Shown piece by piece: positions 1 to 8,393 of a stretch of DNA of 64,000 bases; the stretch's first letter is position 1, and every line of letters starts with the position of its first letter. The stretch comes from Pseudomonas trivialis (GTDB lineage: Bacteria > Pseudomonadota > Gammaproteobacteria > Pseudomonadales > Pseudomonadaceae). Under the pieces are notes generated by a model. It ran no database searches, was not told where the DNA came from, and was given only the letters and a program-made list of their open reading frames with translations. Where the stretch lies: positions 248,001-312,000 of the forward strand of contig NZ_JYLK01000004.1 of the NCBI RefSeq assembly GCF_001439805.1, in the 5' to 3' direction. A program made the translations under genes and the position numbers.

Positions 1-2
1 AG

Positions 3-1259
3 TTCGACCTGCGGGTGGCCGAAGACGTGTTCAAGCCCAAGCTCACTCTCAACAGCTACTACCGTGGCACCCGTGGCTCCCAGGACAGCGCGCGCAACGC
101 CAACCTCGCACCGTCCACCAGCCTGCTCGGCGAATACGGCACGCGCCTGAGCATGGCCTGGACCCAGCAACTGAACAGCGCCGACCGCGCCGGCCGTTAC
201 CGCAGCGACGGTCTGGACCTGGCCGTCATCCAGCCGCTGGCACGCGGCGCCGGCTGGGACGCCACCACCGCGCCGCTGCGTCTGTCGCGCCTGTCCGAAC
301 AGGCCAACCGCCTGAACCTCAAGGCCACCGTGGCAGGCACCATCAGCCAGATCATCGCCACCTACCGCGAATTGCTGCGTGCCCAGGAGCAACTGCTGAT
401 CGTGCAGGAAGCCCTCAAGCGCTCCAACACGTTGCTGGAGGTAAACAAAGCGCTGATCAGCGCCGGACGCATGGCCGAATTTGAAATCGTGCAGACCGAA
501 GCCGATATCGCCACCCAGCAACTGGGCGTCGAAGAAGCGCAGAACCAGCTCGACAGCAGCCGCCTGGCGTTGCTGCGCCTGCTCGCGCTGGACCTGTCCA
601 CGCCCATTCGCGCCAGCGAAGCCCTGGAGGCCAGGCCCATGGAGATCGACAAGCGCCAGGCCTTCAACCTCGCGCAAACCCAGCAACCGGAATACCTTGC
701 CGCCCTGCTCGGCAGTCAGCAGGCCGACCTCAACCTGGTCATCGCCAAGGACTCCGGGCGCTGGCAAGTGGACCTGGTGGCCGGCGCGAACCAGGTGCGC
801 GACGCCTATGACAATGACAACGGTCGCAGCAACAATCGCAACTGGGACAGCTACGCCGGCGTGCAGGTGCAGATCCCCATCGGCGACATCAGCACGCGTC
901 AGGCCGAGGTGCGTGCGCGGGTGAATGTGGAAGACCAGTCGATCCGTATCACCGACGCCCGCCAGGAGCTGGAACGCTCGGTCAACGATGTGGTGCGCGA
1001 CCTGGGCACCCGCTGGCGCCAGTACGAAATCTCGCGGCGCGCGGTAGAGCTGTCGCGGCGCAAGATCGAGATCGAGCGTGACAAACTCAGCGCCGGGCGC
1101 TCCACCAACTTTCAGGTGCTGAGCTTCGAGACCGACCTGCGCAATGCCGAGAACGCGCAGCTCAATGCGCTGATCGCTTACCTGAACGCCCAGACCCAGC
1201 TCGACCTGACGCTGGGCATGACCCTGGAAAGCTGGGAAGTGGCCCTCAATGACGACTAA
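3..1259 (+). CDS. TolC-family outer-membrane efflux protein (5' partial)
   Basis: This is the C-terminal part of an outer-membrane channel of a tripartite exporter. The reading frame is open to the left edge and begins with FDLRVAEDVF, so the signal peptide and the first helices lie outside the window; a GTG at 15 is only the first in-frame start-like codon. The visible ~418 residues are rich in long helical stretches with heptad-like Leu/Ala/Gln spacing, the pattern of TolC periplasmic helices, and a repeat-like second half begins near residue 210. The stop overlaps the next gene by 11 bases, so it is co-transcribed and coupled with the adaptor. The transported substrate cannot be told; an inner-membrane pump gene presumably lies upstream. 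Confidence 0.85.
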   Translation, partial: FDLRVAEDVFKPKLTLNSYYRGTRGSQDSARNANLAPSTSLLGEYGTRLSMAWTQQLNSADRAGRYRSDGLDLAVIQPLARGAGWDATTAPLRLSRLSEQANRLNLKATVAGTISQIIATYRELLRAQEQLLIVQEALKRSNTLLEVNKALISAGRMAEFEIVQTEADIATQQLGVEEAQNQLDSSRLALLRLLALDLSTPIRASEALEARPMEIDKRQAFNLAQTQQPEYLAALLGSQQADLNLVIAKDSGRWQVDLVAGANQVRDAYDNDNGRSNNRNWDSYAGVQVQIPIGDISTRQAEVRARVNVEDQSIRITDARQELERSVNDVVRDLGTRWRQYEISRRAVELSRRKIEIERDKLSAGRSTNFQVLSFETDLRNAENAQLNALIAYLNAQTQLDLTLGMTLESWEVALNDD

Positions 1260-2496
1260 TCAAAAACGCCTGCTGTTTGCCGTGTTGATCGTGCTGGCGG
1301 GTGCTGCCGGCCTGGCCCTGCGCAGCCCGGCGCAAACGCCGGGCAGCGCCGGCGAGCAATGGCTGGCGGTGAAACCTGATCAGTTGGTGCACCAGATCGG
1401 CCTGGTGGGCAAGATCGAGCCCGACACCACCGTCACCCTCACGGCGCCGTTCGACGGCAATGTGCAGGCCAATCTGGTGGAGCAAGGCCAGCGCGTCGAA
1501 GCCGGCCAGGTGCTGTTGCGTATGGACCCGGCGACGCTGGAAGTGCAACTGCGCGACGCCCTCTCCGCCCAGCTCAAGGCGCGGCGCAGCGTGCAGGAGA
1601 TGCAGGACTGGGACAGCAGCGCCACGGTGAGTCGCGCCCGCCGCAGCCTGCGCACCGCCGAAATGACCGCCGATACGACCCGGCGCAGGCTCAACGAGAG
1701 CGAAGACCTGTTCAAGCGCGGCATCATCCCGCGCAACGAACTGGACGACCTCAAGCAGCAGGCCCGCCAGCAACAACTGGACCTGGCGGCCGCACGCGCC
1801 GAACTGCAACAGGCCCAGGACCAGGGCCGTGGCGAATACCGGCAGATCGCCGATATGGAGCTGACCAACGCCACGGTGAAGTACGAAGCGCTGCAGCAGC
1901 TACTTGCCGGCAAGGAGGTCAAGGCGCCGTTCTCCGGCATTGTGGTGCCCGCGCCCGGCAACAATTCGGCGCAAGCGGGCGGCAATACCAATGCGCCGGT
2001 GCAGTCCGGCAGCAAGGTCAGCCAGGGCCAGGTGCTGTTCGGGCTGGCCAATATCGAGCGGCTGAAAATCGTCGCCAAGGTCTCCGAGCTGGACATCAAC
2101 CAGTTGCACCAGGGCCAGGCGGTGGAGGTGCTGGGCGATGGCTTCGATGGCGAGCGGCTGAGCGGGACGGTGAGCGTGGTCAGCGGCCTGGCGATTGCCA
2201 GTGATGGCCAGGGCAGCGCGCAATTTCCGGTGACCCTGGCGATCCCCACACTGACCCCGCAGCAATTGCAACGGGTGCGCCTGGGCATGAGTGCGCGCCT
2301 GACCATCGTGACCTATAACAATGCGCAGGCCATGGTGGTGCCAGGCCAGGCGATTGGCGCGGACAGCACAGTGGAATATCGTGCGGCGATGGATCAGCCG
2401 GCGGAGCGGGTGAACGTGACCACCGGACAATCGACGCCGCAGGGCGTGGAAGTGTTCGGCCTCAAGCCCGGTTTCGTGAAAATCCCGAGACCTTGA
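1249..2496 (+). CDS. HlyD/RND-type periplasmic adaptor subunit
   Basis: This 415-residue membrane-fusion protein should bridge an inner-membrane transporter and the TolC-type channel encoded just upstream. It has an N-terminal membrane anchor (about residues 8-25), a first half-lipoyl motif near residues 60-90 (GNVQANLVEQGQRVEAGQ), a helical hairpin rich in Arg/Glu/Gln (about 100-205), the second lipoyl half with KAPFSGIVVPAPG (about 225-240) and a beta-barrel domain to the end. The ATG start overlaps the end of the upstream gene by 11 bases. The MacA-like architecture suggests an ABC partner, but none is visible. REP sequences follow directly. Confidence 0.85.
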   Translation: MTTNQKRLLFAVLIVLAGAAGLALRSPAQTPGSAGEQWLAVKPDQLVHQIGLVGKIEPDTTVTLTAPFDGNVQANLVEQGQRVEAGQVLLRMDPATLEVQLRDALSAQLKARRSVQEMQDWDSSATVSRARRSLRTAEMTADTTRRRLNESEDLFKRGIIPRNELDDLKQQARQQQLDLAAARAELQQAQDQGRGEYRQIADMELTNATVKYEALQQLLAGKEVKAPFSGIVVPAPGNNSAQAGGNTNAPVQSGSKVSQGQVLFGLANIERLKIVAKVSELDINQLHQGQAVEVLGDGFDGERLSGTVSVVSGLAIASDGQGSAQFPVTLAIPTLTPQQLQRVRLGMSARLTIVTYNNAQAMVVPGQAIGADSTVEYRAAMDQPAERVNVTTGQSTPQGVEVFGLKPGFVKIPRP

Positions 2497-2532
2497 AGTA
2501 CTGACTGCACACGAGCCATTTCAGCCCCTACC

Positions 2533-2756
2533 CCTGTGGTGAACGGGCTTGTTGTGGCGAGCGGGCTTGTTGTGGCGAGCGGGCTTGCCCCGCGTTGGGG
2601 TGCGAAGCAGCCCTAAAACCAGGCTCCGCGCGGGGTCAGGTAGACCGCGTTTTCCTTGATTGGGGGCGCTTCGCACCCCAACGCGGGGCAAGCCCGCTCG
2701 CCACAACAGCCCGCTCGCCAGAGTAAGCCCGCTTGTCACAGTAGGCCCGCTCGCGC
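2533..2756. repeat. REP cluster with long inverted arms
   Basis: Two complex arms face each other: TGTGGCGAGCGGGCTTG followed by CCCCGCGTTGGGGTGCGAAGC on the left (about 2550-2614), and the reverse complement on the right (about 2664-2722). The REP core is further duplicated at each outer edge. It fills the gap between the convergent adaptor and flavoprotein genes. The same composite element recurs at about 4520-4655 and 34471-34604. Confidence 0.85.
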
Positions 2757-2759
2757 CCC

Positions 2760-4154
2760 TTAGATCGTCGTCAATTCCACGGCCAAGGCCTTGGCCTGGA
2801 GCGCCACGTCGGTCACCGCTGTGCTTTCCCACCACATCCCGCGCAATGGCGGGCCCATGGCGAACAGTTGCGTGCTGATCCGGCCCTGGGCATCCAGCAC
2901 CGCACCGGTCGCATCCGCCGCGATTCCCAATGCCAGCGGCCCGGGCTGGATCAGCCCGCGCTTGAGCAACTGTTGCGGCAGCGGCCGGGCCACGCGGCGC
3001 CAGTCGTATTCGATGCCGCTGGAGTTGATCAGCGCGGTGCCGCTGACCTGGGTAATGCCTTGCTCGCCGCGAAAACGCAGGCGAATACTCACGCCGCTGT
3101 CCGCAGGCGCCAGGCCCTTGAACGATGCCGCCCGGATGCGCAATCGCCCCTGCGCCTGCAAGCGCGCCACCAACTCAGCACTCAACGGCGGTGCACGGTG
3201 GTGATGGCTTTCCCACCATGGCCGCACATGCCGCACGAACTGACGCTTCTCGCCCTCGCCGGCCTGGCTCCACAGCCGGCCGATATGCGCACGCACGGTG
3301 TCCAGCGGCGCCTGCCAATCGATGCCCTGCGCCAGCGCGATGCGGCACTGGCGGCGCAGCGCGCGCAGTAATTGCCGGGGGCTGCGCAGTGCAGGGTCGG
3401 CGCCGAGAAAGTCCTCCCAGGCAGGCGGCTGCCGACGCACATGGGGCAGCAGGCCGTGGCGTGAAAACACCTCGATCGGCCCACGATGCCCGGCCTGCTC
3501 GAGAGACACCACGGCGTCGACCATGGTCAGCCCGGAACCGATGATCAGCACACGTCCCTGCGGATCGATCCGCGTCATCGCCTGCACGTCCCAAGGGTCC
3601 ACCGCCGCTGCGTTGACGCCGCTGGAGTCGGTCTGTGGCGTGCGCGCCGCCGGGAACATGCCAGTGGCCAGTACGGCATGGGCACCGCGCAATTGCTCGC
3701 CGTTGTCCAGGGTCAACAGCGCAGCGCCCGCCTCGATCTGCAGGTCGACCGCTTCGGCGCGGACATGCTCGACGGTGGAGGTGGACTGCGCCCTGGCTTC
3801 GGCCAGGCGCTGCTGCACGTACAGGCCGAACAGCCCGCGTGGCGGGAACAATTCACTGACCGGCACCTGCTGCTGATCGGACTCCGGCCAGCCACCGGCG
3901 GCGATATGGTCGGTAAGCCACTGGGTCAGGTCATCGGCATTGTCCGGGTCGACGCTCATGCGCGCCGCGTTGCCGTTCAGCGTATGGCCCAGCTCGACCG
4001 CGCTGTAGGCCTCGCCGCGTCCCAGCTCGACGCGCGGCTCGATCACCAGAATCCGGCGTGTGCCGGGCAGGCGCAACAGTTGCACGGCCAGCATCGTGCC
4101 GCTCAGGCCGCCGCCGATGATCAGTACATCAGCGTTGCGGGTGGATTCAGTCAT
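2760..4154 (-). CDS. FAD/NAD(P)-binding oxidoreductase
   Basis: This 464-residue flavoprotein opens with a Rossmann dinucleotide motif, DVLIIGGGLSGTMLAVQLLR (residues 9-28), and has a second nucleotide-binding motif GRVLIIGSGLTMVDAVVSL near residue 200. The layout matches the FAD-NAD(P)-binding family related to lysine/ornithine monooxygenase-like proteins; the substrate is unknown. It is the last gene of a minus-strand cluster with NtaA-type monooxygenase and SfnB-like genes, so a role in oxidation or flavin supply for organosulfur or amino-compound use is plausible. It is intact although two of its upstream neighbours are broken. The ATG start is 13 bases from the livF relic. Confidence 0.75.
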   Translation of the reverse strand: MTESTRNADVLIIGGGLSGTMLAVQLLRLPGTRRILVIEPRVELGRGEAYSAVELGHTLNGNAARMSVDPDNADDLTQWLTDHIAAGGWPESDQQQVPVSELFPPRGLFGLYVQQRLAEARAQSTSTVEHVRAEAVDLQIEAGAALLTLDNGEQLRGAHAVLATGMFPAARTPQTDSSGVNAAAVDPWDVQAMTRIDPQGRVLIIGSGLTMVDAVVSLEQAGHRGPIEVFSRHGLLPHVRRQPPAWEDFLGADPALRSPRQLLRALRRQCRIALAQGIDWQAPLDTVRAHIGRLWSQAGEGEKRQFVRHVRPWWESHHHRAPPLSAELVARLQAQGRLRIRAASFKGLAPADSGVSIRLRFRGEQGITQVSGTALINSSGIEYDWRRVARPLPQQLLKRGLIQPGPLALGIAADATGAVLDAQGRISTQLFAMGPPLRGMWWESTAVTDVALQAKALAVELTTI

Positions 4155-4166
4155 GCGGGTTCGCCC

Positions 4167-4510
4167 TTACTGTTTGCCCAGGTAAATAGCGTGCAGGTCG
4201 CCCCGCGCCAGCAGTTCAGCGGCGCTGCCACTCAGGGCAACGCGCCCAGTATCCAGCACGTAGCCGTGGGACGCATAGCTGAGCGCACCGTTTATATTCT
4301 GCTCGGCGATCAAAAACCTCATCTGCTGCTCACCCCCCGACGTAAGCCCGGCGCGGGTGTGGCGTTTGGCCTTGAGCCGTGGGAACCCGCTGTAGATGCG
4401 CTTCAGGTCCTGGCGCACACGCAGGCTGGGGTCGATACCGGCGAGGTCCTGCCCGGCGTATTCGATTACGCCCCGGCTGACGTCGGCACGCTCGGCGACA
4501 CCCCGGCAGA
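4167..4510 (-). pseudogene. Relic of a LivF-type ABC transporter ATPase
   Basis: The translation keeps recognisable pieces of a branched-chain amino acid/urea-type ABC ATPase in the right order: GVIEYAGQDLAGI (after Walker A in the family), IYSGFPRLKAKRH, the signature LTSGGEQQM, and a C-terminal block LIAEQNINGALS, GYVLDTGRVALSGSAAELLA. The Walker A segment, the Walker B segment and most spacers are missing, so about 110 of an expected ~235 residues remain. Several in-frame deletions explain it better than one truncation. The reading frame runs upstream into a REP element that now replaces the 5' end. The stop is 13 bases from the downstream flavoprotein, which suggests they once shared an operon. 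Confidence 0.8.
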
Positions 4511-4519
4511 GGGGGCTTC

Positions 4520-4655
4520 TGTGGCGAGCGGGCTTGCCCCGCGTTGGACTGCGCAGCAGTCCCGATAAAGGCGACTGCGGTGTCTCAGATACTCCGTGGA
4601 CGCTGGTGTTGGGGCTGCTGCGCAGCCCAACGCAGGGCAAGCCTGCTCGCCACAA
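4520..4655. repeat. Composite REP element, copy 2
   Basis: The arms TGTGGCGAGCGGGCTTG...CGTTGGACTGC and GCTGCTGCGCAGCCCAACGC...GCCTGCTCGCCACA face each other across a ~60-base centre. The element is inserted between the livF relic and the monooxygenase gene and resembles the elements at 2533-2756 and 34471-34604. Confidence 0.85.
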
Positions 4656-4670
4656 CAAAAAGTTCGGCGG

Positions 4671-6052
4671 TTACAGCACGCTCGCCTTGAGGTCGCGGTA
4701 GCCGGCGCCGGGGTGGTTGGGCGCCAGGCGGGCACCGTCGCCGAACAGCTTTTCGCGCAGGGTGCCCTGGGCGTAGTCGGTCTTGTACACGCCGCGCTTC
4801 TGCAATTCGGGCACCAGCAGGTCCACGGCGTCGATGAAGGTTTCGTGGGTCAGCGCGTAGGCCAGGTTGAAACCGTCCACGTCGGTCTCTTCCACCCACT
4901 CCTGCAGCAGGTCGGCGACGGTTTGCGGGCCACCGACGAACAGCGGACCGAAGCCGCCGATGCCAACCCAAGGGCCAGCTCATTAGGGGTCCAGACCTTG
5001 TTCGGGTCAGCCGTGGAAAACGCTTCAACGGCCGACTGGATGGCGTTGGTGTGCACATGCTTGAGCGGTTCATCCGGCTGGAAGCGGCTGAAGTCGATGC
5101 CGGTCCAGCCGGAAATCAGCGCCATGGCGCCTTCGTAGCTGACATAGGACTTGTAGTCGTCGAACTTGGCTTTGGCCTTGGCATCGGTCTCGCCGACGAT
5201 CACTGTCTGCAGGTTGAAGATCAGGATTTTGCGCGGGTCGCGCCCGGCCTCGGCGGCGCGGCGGCGGATATCGGCGACCGTCTTTTTCAGCAGCACCTTG
5301 GACGGTGCGGCGACGAATACGCACTCGGCCTGCTCGGCCGCGAACTGTTTGCCACGGCTGGAAGCGCCGGCCTGGTAGAGCACCGGCGTGCGCTGCGGCG
5401 ACGGCTCGCACAGGTGAATGCCAGGCACCTGGAAGTGTTTGCCCACATGGCGAATCTCGTGAATCTTGCTCGGGTCGCTGAAAATCCGCCGCTCACGGTC
5501 ACGCAGCACTGCGCCCTCCTCCCAACTGCCTTCCCAGAGTTTGTAGCAGACCTCAAGGTACTCCTCGGCGTAGTCGTAGCGCGCGTCATGTTCGGTCTGG
5601 GCTTGCTGGCCGAGGTTCCTGGCGCCGCTTTCCAGGTAAGACGTGACGATGTTCCAGCCGATGCGGCCCCTGGTCAGGTGGTCCAGCGTGGACAACCGGC
5701 GGGCGAACGGATACGGGTGCTCGAACGACAAGGAGGCGGTCAGTCCGAACCCCAGGTGTTCAGTGACCAGCGCCATCGGTGCGATCAGCGACAAGGGATC
5801 ATTGACCGGCACTTGGGTCGCCTGGCGAATCGCCGCGTCGCCCGTGCCGTTGTACACGTCATAGATGCCCAGCACGTCGGCGATGAACAGGCCGTCGAAT
5901 TTGCCGCGCTCAAGGATTTTTGCCAAGTCCGTCCAGTATTCCAGGTCCTTGTATTGCCACGAACGATCACGCGGATGCGCCCACAGGCCGGGCGACTGGT
6001 GGCCGACGCAGTTCATGTCGAAGGCGTTCAAGCGGATTTCACGGGCCATCAC
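4671..6052 (-). pseudogene. NtaA/SnaA/DszA-family FMN-dependent monooxygenase, frameshifted
   Basis: The first ~370 codons encode a luciferase-like monooxygenase of the nitrilotriacetate/dibenzothiophene-sulfone family (start EIRLNAFDMNCVGHQSPGLW; FEHPYPFARRLSTLDHLTRGRIGWNIVTS). At about 4968-4976 the frame breaks: NELA should continue into VGIGGFGPLFVG, and this reads in the +1 frame, which carries the expected C-terminus EETDVDGFNLAYALTHETF to LKASVL and ends at 4671. One base appears missing where the family has Lys-Trp codons. Such enzymes use reduced flavin to attack C-S or C-N bonds. The start overlaps the preceding gene by 4 bases. A sequencing error is the alternative, but the neighbours are also damaged. 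Confidence 0.85.
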
Positions 6053-6375
6053 AGCACTCCGTTGAGGTGATAGTTACCGACGATCCGGTATTTGTGGCGC
6101 AACGGGTCATCCAGGGTCGACGGCAGCGCGGTGCGTTGGCCAGTCAGTTCGAATTCAGCGTTGCTCACGGCGATCAGGGCCTCGGCGGCAGCGATATGCG
6201 CCTCGGTGAGCGCCACCGGGCTGGGGTGGGTGTCGACGCGTTCGAGCAGGGCCGCGGCCAGGTCGACGCGGATCTGCAAGTCGCCGAAGCGGCTGATCAC
6301 ATAGGGGTCGTCGCTGCGGGCGACGAAGCGCCGGGTGATTTCCAGCAGTTGGCGGGCGTGGTTCAGGGCGGTCAT
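6049..6375 (-). pseudogene. Acyl-CoA dehydrogenase-like (DszC/SfnB-type) C-terminal remnant
   Basis: Only 108 codons remain of a flavin-dependent acyl-CoA-dehydrogenase-fold monooxygenase (~400 residues in the family). After a start with a good ribosome site (GGAG), the text matches the C-terminal helical domain: RFVARSDDPYVISRFGDLQIRV, then DDPLRHKYRIVGNYHLNGVL, parallel to the end of the adjacent SfnB (DPARWKYHLIGNFVLNGV). The N-terminal and middle FAD domains are absent, and a second short gap removes the usual NLDRxWRNARTHT stretch. The retained native-looking start and stop suggest internal deletions within one gene. Alternatively it is a freestanding small protein, which seems unlikely. 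Confidence 0.75.
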
Positions 6376-6387
6376 GGGCGGGGCTCC

Positions 6388-7584
6388 TCAGTTCCAGGCG
6401 TGGCGCGCAGGTTTTACGCCGTTGAGCACGAAGTTGCCGATCAGGTGGTATTTCCAGCGAGCCGGATCGTGCAGGGTGTGGGTGCGCGCGTTGCGCCAGA
6501 AGCGGTCGAGGTTGTGTTTGCCGGTGACCGAGCGGGTGCCGGCCAGTTCGAACAGCCTGCTGCTGGCGAGCAACGCGGTTTCAGCCGACAGGACCTTGGC
6601 CTGGGCCACGATCAGCGACGCGTTGGCGACCGTGTCTTCGTTGGGTTCGGCGAGCGCCAGATCGATCGCCCGGCCGGCCCGGGCGAGAATGGCTTCGGTG
6701 CCGTGCACACGCCATTGCAGGTCACCGATGCCGGCGATGGTGAAAGGGTCCTGCCAGCCGTGGTCCTGCTGGCTGTCGATCCACGGGCGAGCCTGGCGCG
6801 CGTGCAGCTTTGCCTGTTCCAGCGCACCGACGGCGATGCCGGTGTCGACAGCGGCCTGGATAATCTGTGAGATCGGGCCGTGGGCGGTCGGCCGGTCGAA
6901 GGCCTCATGCGCCGGGATGACCGCACTCAGGGGCACCGTCACGCCGTCGAGGGTCACGCCGCCACTGGCCGTGGTGCGCTGGCCGAAGCCGTCCCAGTTG
7001 TCGATCACGCTCAGGCCTGGCGCGTCGCGCTCAAGCAGGGCGATAAAGGCCTGGCCGTGTTCGTTGTTGCCGACCGTGGGCACGATATGGGCGAACAGCG
7101 CGCCGGTGCAGTAGAACTTTTCGCCGTCGACCTGCGCGGTGTCGCCGTGGAAACGAATCTGCGTGTCGAAGGTGCCGGCATTCCTGCTCTTGGCTTCGGA
7201 GAACGCGTTGCCGAAGCGATAGCCCGCGAGGACCTTTTCAAAGTAATGGCGCTTTTGGGCTTCGCTGGCGGTTTGCTGCAGGATATCCACGATGCCCAGG
7301 TGGTTCTGCGGAATCTGGCCCAGGGACGGGTCGGCGGCGGAGATCAATTTGATCACCTCGGCCACCGTCACATAGGACACACCGGCGCCGCCGTAGGCCT
7401 TGGGTACCGTGATGCCCCACAGGCCGCTCGCGGAAAACGCGTCGAGCTCGGCCACTGGCAGGCGACGCTCGCGGTCGCGCGCGCTGGCCTCGACGGCAAA
7501 GCGTGCGGCCAGGCGAGTGGCGACCTCGATGGCTTCGGCGTCCGAGCGGATGAGGTGGGCAGGGTGTTGAGGGTGGGCTGACAT
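6388..7584 (-). CDS. sfnB: SfnB-family sulfur acquisition oxidoreductase
   Basis: This 398-residue protein has the acyl-CoA dehydrogenase fold, with an N-terminal helical domain (residues ~20-125, GLWGITVPKAYGGAGVSY), a middle beta domain (FGNAFSEAKSRNAGTF, FYCTGALFAH) and a C-terminal helical domain ending RWKYHLIGNFVLNGV. The family acts with reduced flavin in oxidising sulfones or related organosulfur compounds under sulfate limitation. It is first in the minus-strand operon and is intact. A 19-base inverted repeat lies just upstream of its Shine-Dalgarno (GGAG, about 13 bases before ATG), a likely control point. The specific substrate is not visible from sequence. Confidence 0.85.
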   Translation of the reverse strand: MSAHPQHPAHLIRSDAEAIEVATRLAARFAVEASARDRERRLPVAELDAFSASGLWGITVPKAYGGAGVSYVTVAEVIKLISAADPSLGQIPQNHLGIVDILQQTASEAQKRHYFEKVLAGYRFGNAFSEAKSRNAGTFDTQIRFHGDTAQVDGEKFYCTGALFAHIVPTVGNNEHGQAFIALLERDAPGLSVIDNWDGFGQRTTASGGVTLDGVTVPLSAVIPAHEAFDRPTAHGPISQIIQAAVDTGIAVGALEQAKLHARQARPWIDSQQDHGWQDPFTIAGIGDLQWRVHGTEAILARAGRAIDLALAEPNEDTVANASLIVAQAKVLSAETALLASSRLFELAGTRSVTGKHNLDRFWRNARTHTLHDPARWKYHLIGNFVLNGVKPARHAWN

Positions 7585-7598
7585 GGGCCGACTCCAGG

Positions 7599-7617
7599 CT
7601 CCGATAGGTTATCGGAG
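7599..7617 (-). promoter_or_regulatory. Perfect inverted repeat before sfnB
   Basis: CTCCGATA-GGT-TATCGGAG has two perfect 8-base arms and lies 15-33 bases upstream of the sfnB start codon. It could be an operator or a leader hairpin that would hold the translation start region. No U-run follows, so it is not a normal terminator. Confidence 0.55.
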
Positions 7618-7737
7618 TGATTGCAGGAGTCGTGCCTGAATGTAATCACCAGAAAAATCAGGCGTTTGCTGCGATATTCGGGGATTTGACAGGGCTGAAA
7701 CCAGCAAAGTGTCCAGCCACTGTTGCCGCACCAACAG

Positions 7738-8313
7738 TCAGATCACAACGTTGCGCACAAACCGCACGGCCACCTCGCCATCATTGCGATAGTCGTGCAC
7801 ATGGCGGCTGGCGAACATGTAGAACTCACCCGCGGAGACGCGCTTTTCTTCATCGCCCACCAGCAAGGTGAGGCAGCCTTCGAACACGAACAGTTGCACG
7901 CTCCAGCCGTCCGGGTCGAAACCGGGGGTGTAGCGATCACCCGGCGCCAGGTGCATCTCCCACAGTTCGACTTCGCGGCGCGCGGTGGCCTTGGCCAGCA
8001 ACACGGCTTTACTGCCGGGAATCTCGCCGGCCCAGACCAGCTCGTTGATGCGGCTGTGGTCGGGCGCATCCGGCGCCTGGATCAGGTCGCTGAAAGCCAC
8101 GTCCAGCGCTTCGGCCACGCGATCAAGGGTGGACAGGCTGACGTTTTTCTCGCCGGCCTCGATGGCCACCAGCATGCGCCGGCTGACCCCGGACTTTTCC
8201 GAAAGCGCAGTCTGGCTGAGGTCGGCGGCGTGACGCAGGCGACGCACGTTCTGGCTGACGTGCTGCAGGACCGAGGCCCGGTGTGGATTTTCTTTGTGCA
8301 CTATATTGCTCAA
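7738..8313 (-). CDS. XRE-cupin transcriptional regulator
   Basis: This 191-residue regulator has an N-terminal helix-turn-helix (residues ~17-72; LRHAADLSQTALSEKSGVSRRMLVAIEAGEKNVSLSTL) and a C-terminal cupin barrel (about 110-185; PGDRYTPGFDPDGWSVQLFVFEG, GEFYMFASRHVHDYRN). Such proteins sense a small ligand or metal in the cupin and repress nearby transport or catabolic genes. It is divergent from an EamA-type exporter with 80 bases between the two starts, so that exporter is its most likely target; control of the downstream sfnB gene, 153 bases away on the same strand, is also possible. Confidence 0.85.
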   Translation of the reverse strand: MSNIVHKENPHRASVLQHVSQNVRRLRHAADLSQTALSEKSGVSRRMLVAIEAGEKNVSLSTLDRVAEALDVAFSDLIQAPDAPDHSRINELVWAGEIPGSKAVLLAKATARREVELWEMHLAPGDRYTPGFDPDGWSVQLFVFEGCLTLLVGDEEKRVSAGEFYMFASRHVHDYRNDGEVAVRFVRNVVI

Positions 8314-8393
8314 TGGGTGGGTGTGCGCAGTATACTGCCCAGCGTGCGGCGCATTGTGCGGTCCGTGCCCTTCCCTTGCAAGACCGAGCCGCC

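Noticed and set aside
3486..4568. A 360-codon plus-strand frame across the flavoprotein and livF relic
   Set aside because: It is antisense to a gene with clear Rossmann motifs and shows shadow-type composition.
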